Assembly: GCA_025093985.1 (NCBI GenBank)
Contig: JACAAK010000004.1
Coordinates: 1,302,001-1,366,000, forward strand
Length of the DNA: 64,000 bases
Direction: 5' to 3'
From: Calvatia gigantea
Lineage: Eukaryota > Basidiomycota > Agaricomycetes > Agaricales > Lycoperdaceae
Shown in pieces: positions 47,484 through 56,674 of the stretch (within the stretch, counting starts at the first letter, position 1; every line of letters starts with the position of its first letter). The notes below the pieces were generated by a model, which was not told where the DNA came from, ran no database searches, and saw only the letters and a program-made list of their open reading frames with translations. The position numbers were made by a program, and so were the translations under genes.

Positions 47484-49205
47484 CTCCTCCTCACTTGAAG
47501 GAGGGAGATTAACATTTCATCGATCAAGCGGCTTTATCCCAAGCTTCAATATCAGAACTGAAAATCAGTCCTAGTTCAGGGCAGAAGAGATTGATTTTGG
47601 TTATGCCAAGATTCTTTGTAAAGATATTAGCGGGATTGTCTTGTGAAGACACATCACCAATAACAATGATCCCATCCTCAACTAATTCTCGCACATAGTG
47701 GTAATGAATATCCACATGCTTTGACTGTTTTTCAACAATGGGATTTTCAGTCCAGAATTTGGACCCATCATTGTTGCCATAGAGAATAGGAGTTGGGTGC
47801 TCAATATTGAGCTCCTCCAGAAGCTGTGACAGCCATTTCACTTGTTGTGAAGCATTGGACAGTTCTTTGTATTCCACCTCAGTGGACGATAATGAAACTG
47901 TCTTTTGTCACCGCGAAGTCCAGGTGACAGCACTGGACACGATCATACAAATGTTTCCCAAAACAGATCAGCAGGTTTCTGTATCTTGAGCCCAATCCGA
48001 GTCACTGTCAGTTTCCCAGTATCACCTTCATATTTCAATACATAGTTCCTTGTCATAGACAAGTACTTTAGTACATGAATTCCAGTGCAATAGTGCTCGG
48101 GTATGGGGTTAGCGGCATGTTGTGCCAGCTTAACTACAGCAAAGGCTATGTCGGGCCTAGTACCAATCATCAAGTACATCAAAGATCCAACCAATTGTTG
48201 GTACTTTAGACAGAAGGGGTTTGATGCAGTATCCTTGTTTGTAATGAACTGGAAGCCAGTGGGTAATGGTGTTTTAGCCACAGCAGACTGCAGAATCTGG
48301 AAGTGCTGCAAAATCTTATCCAGGTATTTGACCTGTTGGATAAAGATTTGTTGTTTGGAGCAATTCCTCGAGATTTTCATCCCAAGGAATTCTTCACAGG
48401 GACCGTGATCTCTGCATTCCCACTTTTTGGTGAATTTTCCCTTCAACTCTTTGAGGAGGGGAGAGTTTTTAATTCCCAAGAAGTTTATGTCATCAACAAA
48501 AATGATGGCTACTACAAGCTCTTTCATCTTTGGATGTCTGTGAAAATATACAGCATAGTCGGATTTGCAGCGGGTAAATCCCAGCTCAATCATAGATTGA
48601 TGCAATTCCTTCCACCACTGGCAACCGGCTTGTTTAAGGCCATAGATTGCTCGCTTTAGTCTCCACACCTTCCCTTCCTGCCCAGGAAGTCAAAACCCTT
48701 CGGGCTGTTCCATGTATATTTCTTCATCCAGTTTGCCATATAAATAGGCTGTTTTTATGTCAATGCTATGCATATCCCAATCATGGATTGCAGCAAGTAT
48801 GAAGCTTATGTGTGTGGACTCATAGCAGACAACTGGTGAGAATAACTCATTATAGTTGATGCCTTCAACTTGCAAGAATCCCTTTGCAATTAGGCAAGCT
48901 TACAGGCAGCCATTAGACTTTTCAAGAAATACCCAACAGTTTTTAACCGTCCTCCTTCCTTTCAGAAGATCTACCAGTTCATACACTCCACATTTCTTTA
49001 ATGTGTCAAGTTCCTCGATACACGCAGCCATCCATTTTGCCTTAATCGGCTCAGGAAGCTTAAGTATGTCATGGAAAGTTTCAGGCTCTCCATGTGTGGT
49101 ATTGTGTACCGTCTGTATCAAGAAATCGATTAGTTTTACTCCTCCCTCAGCAACAAGCCTTTCAAGATCCATGTTATTTACATTATGAGATGTCGGATCA
49201 TTTTC
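47484..49205 (-). pseudogene. Truncated copia pol 3' part (RT and RNase H), copy 1
   Basis: Minus-strand frames at 47524-47877 (RNase H) and 47943-48668 (RT with FVDD active site), then RT N-terminal pieces to 49205, where it is cut off in the middle of pol. It has the same stops as the longer copy. The RNase H motif reads YGNNDGS where the other copy has YGDNDGS, so a likely catalytic Asp is changed to Asn here. Confidence 0.85.
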
Positions 49206-49317
49206 ACATATGAAATGTCCATATAACAAAGAGCATTGATGTACAAGTCATACATGAGTTAGTCTAGAGAATGCTAGGTAAATATAGACAGAGTGAGGTA
49301 ATGGCATATGAAGATGT

Positions 49318-49727
49318 TGTTGAGATGAGTACACCACAGTAGCATAGCTAGTGGTGGAGGGTAGTCATACTCACGGGGTTTGTTGAGATGAGCATTGTAG
49401 ACTGTTGCTAGTGGATATCTTAGAGGAAATGATGGGCAAATAGAAAGACTTAATTTGTCTAAGGAATATATACATACTACATAGGGTTTATATCTATAAT
49501 GTCTCTGGTCTGTGCGCTGTTCTACCTAATACAGGTGAGGTCTTATCTGCCAGTAGCATATACAGAGCATACTGTGTACATTGTTCTATTTAATAGACCA
49601 TAGCCAGCAACCTAGAGTGTGGTCTAGTACATTGTTTGTTATCTCTCTTCAAGAGTGAAGTACTCAAGAATCTGTTTCAGTTATAAATAGACTGAACCAA
49701 CGTAGTGGTATGGATCGAGATTCAACA
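49318..49727 (-). repeat. copia 3' LTR
   Basis: 410 bases with TGTTGA...TCAACA inverted termini. It is the 3' LTR for the minus-strand element. On the coding strand a TATTTATA box-like motif lies about 50 bases from the LTR start. Confidence 0.95.
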
Positions 49728-49740
49728 CTCCTCCTCACTT
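49728..49740 (-). other. Polypurine tract of the copia element
   Basis: Reads AAGTGAGGAGGAG on the coding (minus) strand, directly against the 3' LTR. This is the expected place for the plus-strand DNA primer. Confidence 0.8.
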
Positions 49741-49767
49741 GAAGGAGGGAGATTAACATTTCATCGA

Positions 49768-50121
49768 TCAAGCGGCTTTATCCCAAGCTTCAATATCAGA
49801 ACTGAAAATCAGTCCTAGTTCAGGGCAGAAGAGATTGATTTTGGTTATGCCAAGATTCTTTGTAAAGATATTAGCGGGATTGTCTTGTGAAGACACATCA
49901 CCAATAACAATGATCCCATCCTCAACTAATTCTCGCACATAGTGGTAATGAATATCCACATGCTTTGACTGTTTTTCAACAATGGGATTTTCAGTCCAGA
50001 ATTTGGACCCATCATTGTCGCCATAGAGAATAGGAGTTGGGTGCTCAATATTGAGCTCCTCCAGAAGCTGTGACAGCCATTTCACTTGTTGTGAAGCATT
50101 GGACAGTTCTTTGTATTCCAC
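49768..50121 (-). pseudogene. copia RNase H domain
   Basis: Open frame of 117 codons beginning MEYKELSNASQQVKWLSQLL and containing PILYGDNDGSKFWTENPIV and KHVDIHYHYVRELVEDGIIV, the standard copia RNase H order (Asp of the DN motif, then KH(V/I)D). It ends the pol region; the last residues are SDIEAWDKAA. It is in a different frame from the RT upstream (frameshift in between). Confidence 0.88.
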
Positions 50122-50186
50122 CTCAGTGGACGATAATGAAACTGTCTTTTGTCACCGCGAAGTCCAGGTGACAGCACTGGACACGA

Positions 50187-51545
50187 TCATACAAATGTTT
50201 CCCAAAACAGATTAGCAGGTTTCTGTATCTTGAGCCCAATCCGAGTCACTGTCAGTTTCCCAGTATCACCTTCATATTTCAATACATAGTTCCTTGTCAT
50301 AGACAAGTACTTTAGTACATGAATTCCAGTGCAATAGTGCTCGGGTATGGGGTTAGCGGCATGTTGTGCCAGCTTAACTACGGCAAAGGCTATGTCGGGC
50401 CTAGTACCAAACATCAAGTACATCAAAGATCCAACCAATTGTTGGTACTTTAGACAGAAGGGGTTTGATGCAGTATCCTTGTTTGTAATGAACTGGAAGC
50501 CAGTGGGTAATAGTGTTTTAGCCACAGCAGACTGCAGAATCTGGAAGTGCTGCAAAATCTTATCCAGGTATTTGACCTGTTGGATAAAGATTTGTTGTTT
50601 GGAGCAATTCCTCGAGATTTTCATCCCAAGGAATTCTTCACAGGGACCGTGATCTCTGCATTCCCACTTTTTGGTGAATTTTCCCTTCAACTCTTTGAGG
50701 AGGGGAGAGTTTTTAATTCCCAAGAAGTTTATGTCATCAACAAAAATGATGGCTACTACAAGCTCTTTCATCTTTGGATGTCTGTGAAAATATACAGCAT
50801 AGTTGGATTTGCAGCGGGTAAATCCCAGCTCAATCATAGATTGATGCAATTCCTTCCACCACTGGCAACCGGCTTGTTTAAGGCCATAGATTGCTTGCTT
50901 TAGTCTCCACACCTTCCCTTCCTGCCCAGGAAGTCAAAACCCTTCGGGCTGTTCCATGTATATTTCTTCATCCAGTTTGCCATATAAATAGGCTGTTTTT
51001 ATGTCAATGCTATGCATATCCCAATCATGGATTGCAGCAAGTATGAAGCTTATGTGTGTGGACTCATAGCAGACAACTGGTGAGAATAACTCATTATAGT
51101 TGATGCCTTTGACTTGCAAGAATCCCTTTGCAATTAGGCAAGCTTACAGGCAGCCATTAGACTTTTCAAGAAATACCCAACAGTTTTTAACTGTCCTCCT
51201 TCCTTTCAGAAGATCTACCAGTTCATACACTCCACATTTCTTTAATGTGTCAAGTTCCTCGATACACGCAGCCATCCATTTTGCCTTAATCGGCTCAGGA
51301 AGCTTAAGTATGTCATGGAAAGTTTCAGGCTCTCCATGTGTGGTATTGTGTACCGTCTGTATCAAGAAATCGATTAGTTTTACTCCTCCCTCAGCAACAA
51401 GCCTTTCAAGATCCATGTTATTTACATTATGAGATGTTGGATCATTTTCAGGCATGGGCAGCAGTTCTGGATGTGGAGGGAGCTGAAATGGAGGTAAATC
51501 AAAGGGTTGTGGTGGATACCACTTAGCATGAACTCTTTGCCTCAC
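50187..51545 (-). pseudogene. copia reverse transcriptase domain, with stops
   Basis: Pieces in order on the minus strand: KLPEPIKAKWMAACIEELDT (51144-51545 frame), then after a TAA the KGF block and NELFSPVVCYESTHISFILA, DMHSIDIKTAYLYGKLDEEI, EQPEGF, a stop, then IYGLKQAGCQWWKELHQSMI and the active-site FVDD (about 50730-50741), EEFLGMKISRN and GSLMYLMFGTRPDIAFAVVK. The FVDD replaces the more common YVDD. Stops at NGCL* and PEGF* stand where copia proteins normally have Arg (CGN to TGN changes are likely), so the domain is inactivated. Confidence 0.9.
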
Positions 51546-53185
51546 GTATTCAGGATAGTTAGTCCTTGCTCTACACTCTCGAATTATTTCATCCAGAGGG
51601 GCATTAGCACATACGCGCTGCCTTTGCCTCTGCTGCTCTTGTCAGTGAGTCCGATCTATTTCTCTTTCAATAGAAATTGGATGCCTATTTTCTCTGTATG
51701 TATTACCTGGTCTGATAGGAGGCCTACCTTGTCATTCAGAATGACGCAGCTCTACTTGATCAGAACCAACAGCATGATGCTTGGGAACTGGGATTGGGAA
51801 TTCTGGATTTTCATTATCCCAAACATTCCTGTCCACATGCCAATCATCACATAAATCAGGTTCTTCCTCAACAGTCATTCCACATAAAGGTGGCGACTCA
51901 GGTGGGGAAACCCAAGGTGGCATATTGCCAGGTGATGGTCGTCGTGAATCAATGCTGTCTAGTGGGGTAGGATCATGCCAGGATAAAGGAGGTGTAGGTG
52001 GAGAATATTTTGGTTTAAATGGTGGAGAAACTGGAGGTAATTGAATTGGGTGATCAGGTGGAGGTAGAACAATTCCAGCGTCATCCGAGGATGGCGGAAT
52101 AGGAGGTGGAACCTCTAATTCTGGTCTAGGCAGATTTCTCTCTCCTCCATGATTAGGCCAGTTACTGCTATCCAGCACTGAATCAGGGGCATTTGGGGAA
52201 ATATCCCTCATTGAATAAGGCATTCGGTGATATAAAAATCATGTTGCCTACCATGTGCCACATAAAGATGTAGTTTTTACTACCTTTATATCCAAGAAAG
52301 ATCATAATCTTGGATTTTGTGGACAATTTGTTTGGACAGATTTCATCAGGTAGAAATATGTATGCACCACATCCAAACACACGGATATGGGATAAATTTG
52401 GTTTTTCCCTTGAATAACACTCAAAAGGTGTCTTCCACTGCAGATGCTGGACTGGCATGTGATTGTATAAATGCACAGCTGTGTTTAATGCGAATTCCCA
52501 CCACGAGTCAGGTAGACATGCCTATAGCCGTATAGCTTGGGCTTTCTTGTGTAGGGTTCAGTTCAGTTGCTCTGCTCTCCCATTTTGCTGGTGCGCATAG
52601 GGAGCAGTGGTCTTGTGGGTAATTCCACATGCTGCGAGTCCTGCCAATAGTTTCTCATTGACATATTCTCCTCCATTATCAGTGCGAAGTTGTTTAACTC
52701 GCATACCAGATAAGTTCTCTAACACACTGATTAGCTGAATAAGCTTTTCAGAAGCCTCAGACTTCTTTTGAAGGAGGACTACATATGTATGCATGAGATG
52801 AGAAGTCATCAAGAAACATCATTGCCCATTTATATTTATGGTAGCTAATGACAGGCAGTTCCAGCAAGTCTGAGTGACATAGCTCAAAGACTGCAGTGGC
52901 TCGCTTTGGGTTAATCAGAAAGGGATTATTATGTATTTTTCCCTTGGCACAGCTGTTGCAAATGCCATTCTGACTAGAAGGTGTAGGAATCAACGCAATG
53001 CCCTCTACGTGCTTTGGAAGCTTGGAGAGCGTGCAATCTGAGGGGTGTCCCATTCGATGATGCCAATCGATATAATCAGGTTGGTGTAATGCAAGCGCAA
53101 CTAGCACCTCCTTGCTTTGTTGCAAGACATATATGTGCACCATATGTACATTGTTTTTAAACAACCAGTGAGGCCAGGTAGACAA
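51546..53185 (-). pseudogene. copia integrase and proline-rich integrase-RT linker, broken
   Basis: Integrase zinc-binding HHCC: DWHHRMGHPSDC then NGICNSCAKGK (about 53070-52930). Core: first Asp in CHSDLLELPVISYHKYKWAM, second in LRTDNGGEYVNEKLLAGL, Glu in HQQNGRAEQLN (about 52560-52580). Then LQWKTPFECYSREKPNLSHI and VFGCGAYIFLPDEICPNKLS, a usual copia C-terminal block, and a long Pro/Ser-rich linker (51732-52223) up to the RT. At least two frame changes or stops interrupt it (near 52560, 52760 and 53190). Confidence 0.88.
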
Positions 53186-53191
53186 TACTGC

Positions 53192-54800
53192 TCATCCTGA
53201 TTTATCACAGATGGTGGTCCCTTTAACAGTTGCCTCCAAGGTGTAGCCATTTCTAAGAATTTGGCCCAAGGACATTAACCATTCTGTGATTTCTTTGATA
53301 TAAAAGACCAGCGCAATATGTGAAGTAGTGCTCATGGTCTTGCCTTTATCTGCCACATCATACTGGAAGATAACAGATCCTCGTCCTGTCATTTCATATA
53401 TCCAGTTGCCAGCAGCTTGTATAAGCCCTGAAATGGCCCATCTTAATCTCTGCAAAATCAGAGAGATAACTGGTGACATAGTATAATGCTCCTGAATCAA
53501 GGAGCCAATCTGCATCAACCACAGTGTGTTTGTTCCCTTCAGCTCTATACTTAGCGCATAAGGACAAATCACAGATGTGATATGTCATGATCTGATTAAG
53601 ATCCTCATGCTCTTTGTAGAGTTCTGACCTTTTCTTGTCTGAATACTCGTGATTATTCATGGTATATATAGTGTTCATCTTACTTTCCAGCTTAGTCACA
53701 CTAGCGGAATAAGCAGAAGAGGAAGTGCCTTGGGCGCGCTTCCAGCATACATTGCAGGATACAAAATCAGTACAGCGGTGTTTACGACAAGTTCCTACAG
53801 GAGGTGGATGACATGCTATATCTGCATAGGTGCCCTGCTCTCTTCGGCAGCCATCTCGTTGTCCCAACTCAATCTCGGAATCTCCAGGGCATCCTGCTCC
53901 GAGGCAGACAGACCCTGCATCTGTATTATTCTGTCCCATCCATTGATGGGGCTGTACGTCATTCTCTGCATCAGAACCAGAATAGTAGTCAGTTGAAGGT
54001 ACTGACCCACACCCTCCGTCAGAACTGTAGTCAGTGTCCGAGTTATTGTTGTCTAAGACTGACTCGAGGACAGACTCGATCTCCTTCGGTGCCTGCTTCT
54101 TTTTGAGCAGCTTGGGTTTCTTGATTATTGCTGGCTTGTTGTACATAGGGGCCGGCCATGCTATCTTGTCCTCTTCTCTTGTGACGGTGGATGGAGCAAC
54201 TGCATCAACATCCATTTTGTTGAACCGCTTCCACATCTCCTCTGAACTCTTGCCTGATGAAGAAGTTGACTTGAGACGTTCATCCCACTTCTTCAATGTG
54301 GTAACCTTGGCTTTCACTGAAGGTTTGCGATGAGCTTCAGGCTCGGGCGCAGTGATGTGTGACATGAGCAGAGTGGCATTGCTGCCAGTGGCGGCGGAGC
54401 CAGAAGCAATGGGAGTAGTCTTGACTCGATGCGTTGCCTCTACAAGAGCACAAGTGGAAGGTGGCAGCATCGTTTGTGCCTGTGACACGAAATCCACATC
54501 CTGAATGTAACTGGAAGAGGTGGCAGCATTAGCCTGTGCACCTCTCTCCTTTCCCTTTCCTTTTCCTTTTCCTCAGGGGTGCCATCAGTGTTTCTTCTCA
54601 CTGTCGCCTTCACCACCAGAGGGCTTCTGCTGCTGCTGCTGCTGGGGCTTTTTCGACCCCAAAGGCTGCTGCTGACCTTGCAGTCACTGCCCACCTTGCT
54701 GGCACTGCTGTTACTGCTGCCCACCTCCTTGTTGTGGAGTAAAGTGCACTCGTTGTGTGTAGGCAGTCTAGTTGGAGGCATAAGTGGCAATAATGCCACT
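53192..54800 (-). pseudogene. copia nucleocapsid/zinc finger and aspartic protease region
   Basis: The frame 53394-54497 includes an acidic/Ser linker, a Cys/His cluster (CRKHRCTDFVSCNVCWKR) that looks like a nucleic-acid-binding finger, and then DADWLLDSGAL (about 53490-53515), where DSG is the protease active site. The next piece, in another frame (53192-53572), continues toward integrase. A Ser/Gln-rich region with (CAG/CTG)n-like codons lies at 54600-54720. Stops and frame changes show decay. Confidence 0.82.
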
Positions 54801-55490
54801 TCGGGCCTTATCCCACATCAGCTTGTGGAGCAACATGTTCAAGGTGAGGAGCGTCTGAGCTATGTGGCTCAAAGACAGGTGGAGGAAGTGGAGGAGGATC
54901 ATTGTTTCGATCTCTGGGGCAATGCCACTATCCATGGTGTCAAGCTGCCCGAAGATCTGTTGGAGCTCGCTCATCTTGAGTGAGGGATCGCCACTGAGTG
55001 GGAGCTCAAACATAATTGCATGTATGAACTCATTATAGACCTGCACTGGTCCAGGAAGGCCGTATTGGCCCTGCAACTGAGACCAGAGCACATGGGCATT
55101 AGCTACTGAGTGCTTCAGCATGCTGTTGGGGAGAGTTGACTCAATCAACCCGAGAGCACACATCCGGAGGTTGCTGGCCATTTCAACACTGCGGTGCTCC
55201 TCATCAGTCGCAGGAATTGGAGTTCCTGGTTGTGTGGGACGTGCTGGCATAGTGCTGGAGGCTGCAATGGCGGAGTGAGCAGGTCCATAAAGCTGCTTGT
55301 ATTGCTGTGGCTCATCGAGAGCTCCAGAGAAATCCCATCTGGTCTATGGACAGTTGTTAAGAGAAATGCACATTAGTGCAGAGTGAAGGTGAAGGGACCA
55401 AATGGTGTAGTTACCCGTCCTGGTAAGGATGGGAAGCTGTCCACTAGGGGTTTGTATAAAACCCGGCAGAGCAGAAGCTGGTTTAGACAT
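54768..55490 (-). pseudogene. copia gag (capsid) region, broken by a stop
   Basis: ATG 55488-55490 gives MSKPASALPGFIQTPSGQLP, then LTRTGNYTIWSLHLHSALMC, a usual copia Gag start. After NNCP a TAG stop (the plus-strand copy has a Trp codon region there), the frame continues WDFSGALDEPQQYKQLYG and then LIESTLPNSMLKHSVANAHV and YNEFIHAIMFELPLSGDPSL, the UBN2/retrotransposon capsid-like helices. It ends with a stop after IATYASN at 54768. Confidence 0.85.
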
Positions 55491-55676
55491 ATCTAAGAAT
55501 AGGGTAAACATATGTTAGCATCATGTAGGACTGCAGTGCATGATGCACGCGTTGCAACATGGGGCAGACTCAAGGATCAAATGGACCAAAGGGCCACCGT
55601 CTCCCAGGTTGCATATGACCATAGCCTCCTACACTCTACCAGCATCACTAAACATGGTCTGAGTGAGTGGCAGTTG

Positions 55677-55688
55677 GGGCCCATAACC
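55677..55688 (-). other. Primer-binding site matching initiator tRNA-Met anticodon arm
   Basis: On the coding strand the bases right after the 5' LTR are GGTTATGGGCCC. This is the exact complement of the initiator tRNA-Met anticodon region (GGGCCCAUAACC, with CAU as the anticodon). Drosophila copia uses the same internal site and is primed by a tRNA-Met half molecule. The plus-strand copy has the same 12 bases at 56663-56674. Confidence 0.85.
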
Positions 55689-56097
55689 TGTTGAGACTGA
55701 GTACACTACAGTAGCATAGCTAGTGGTGGAGGGTAGTCATACTCACTGGATTTGTTGAGATGAGTGTTGTAGACTGTTGCTAGTGGATATCTTAGAGGAA
55801 TGATGGGCAAATAGAAAGACTTAATTGTCTAAGGAATATATGCATACTACATAGAGTTTATATCTATAATGTCTCTGGTCTGTGTGCCATTCTACCTAAT
55901 ACAGGTGAGGTCTTATCTGCCAGTAGCATATACAGAGTATACTGCGTACATTGTTCTATTTAATAGACCATAGCCAGCAACCTAGAGTGTGGTCTAGTAC
56001 ATTGTTTGTTATCTCTCTTCAAGAGTGAAGTACTCAAGAATCTGTTTCAGTTATAAATAGACTGAACCAACATAGTGGTACAGATTGAGATTCAACA
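55689..56097 (-). repeat. copia 5' LTR
   Basis: 409 bases, TGTTGA...TCAACA, right end next to GATGT. It differs from the 3' LTR by roughly 3-4% by eye (for example ctggattt/cgggtttg, gtgtgccat/gtgcgctgt), which argues against a very recent insertion or reflects gene conversion in the duplicated copy. Confidence 0.95.
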
Positions 56098-56249
56098 GAT
56101 GTAAATATAAGGAGAATGGAAACAAGATTACAACATTACCTCCTAATTAGGACTTCATGCCTCAGGAAGTTCATTGAAATCTCCATGGACTACAGTGGCA
56201 GTGATGGCTTTTTTGGTTGGGCTGATGAGATAGTAATTATTGTTGGATT

Positions 56250-56662
56250 TGTTGAATCTCAATCTGTACCACTATGTTGGTTCAGTCTATTTATAGCTGA
56301 AACAGGTCTTGAGTACTTTATTATTAGAAGTGAGATAATGAGCTACAGACACAGTACTAGACCATACTCTAGGTTGCTGGCTACATGGTCTATTAGATAC
56401 ATGTGTAGTACACATTATGCTCTGTATATGCTACTGGCAGATAAGACCTCACCTGAATAGGTAGAATGGCACATAGACCAGAGACTTTACATATATAAGA
56501 TCTATGTAGTATGCGTATATTCCTTAGACAATTAAGTCTTTCTCCAAACTGTCTCTAAGATACCCTTTAGCTACTGTCTACAATACACATCTCAACAATC
56601 CCAGTGAGTACGACTACCCTCCACTACTAGCACTTAGCTACTGTAGTGTACTCATCTCAACA
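56250..56662 (+). repeat. copia 5' LTR of the plus-strand copy
   Basis: 413 bases, TGTTGAATCTC...CTCATCTCAACA, in inverted orientation relative to 55689-56097 and 152 bases from it. It is more diverged than the other three LTRs. Confidence 0.9.
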
Positions 56663-56674
56663 GGTTATGGGCCC
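56663..56674 (+). other. Primer-binding site of the plus-strand copia copy
   Basis: GGTTATGGGCCC directly after the 5' LTR, identical to the site in the minus-strand element although the rest of this copy is heavily mutated. Confidence 0.85.

Larger units (their letters stand above)
46964..49205. repeat. Tandem duplication, copy 1 (~2.24 kb)
   Basis: Starts at acatatgaaatgtcc and runs through 112 bases of flank, GATGT, an LTR and the 3' part of the copia pol region, ending at ggatcattttc. The same order repeats at once from 49206. The copies differ by scattered substitutions and one-base indels (about 1% by eye). Confidence 0.92.
49206..51450. repeat. Tandem duplication, copy 2 (~2.24 kb)
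   Basis: Second copy of 46964-49205. Its right end (gatcattttca, 51450) continues into the rest of the copia element, so this copy is the one in its native position. Confidence 0.92.
49318..56097 (-). mobile_element. Ty1/copia LTR retrotransposon, full-length, minus strand
   Basis: A 6780-bp element. Both ends are flanked by GATGT (49313-49317 and 56098-56102), a perfect 5-bp target duplication. It has two ~410-base LTRs, a primer-binding site next to the right (5') LTR, and a polypurine tract next to the left (3') LTR. Coding order on the minus strand is gag, zinc finger, protease, integrase, RT, RNase H; integrase before RT places it in Ty1/copia. Coding frames are broken by several stops, so it is inactive as it stands. 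Confidence 0.95.

Noticed and set aside
48103..48659. Plus-strand open frames across the copia RT region (and their twins at 50347-50903)
   Set aside because: Antisense shadows of the RT frame; present in both copies only because the segment is duplicated.
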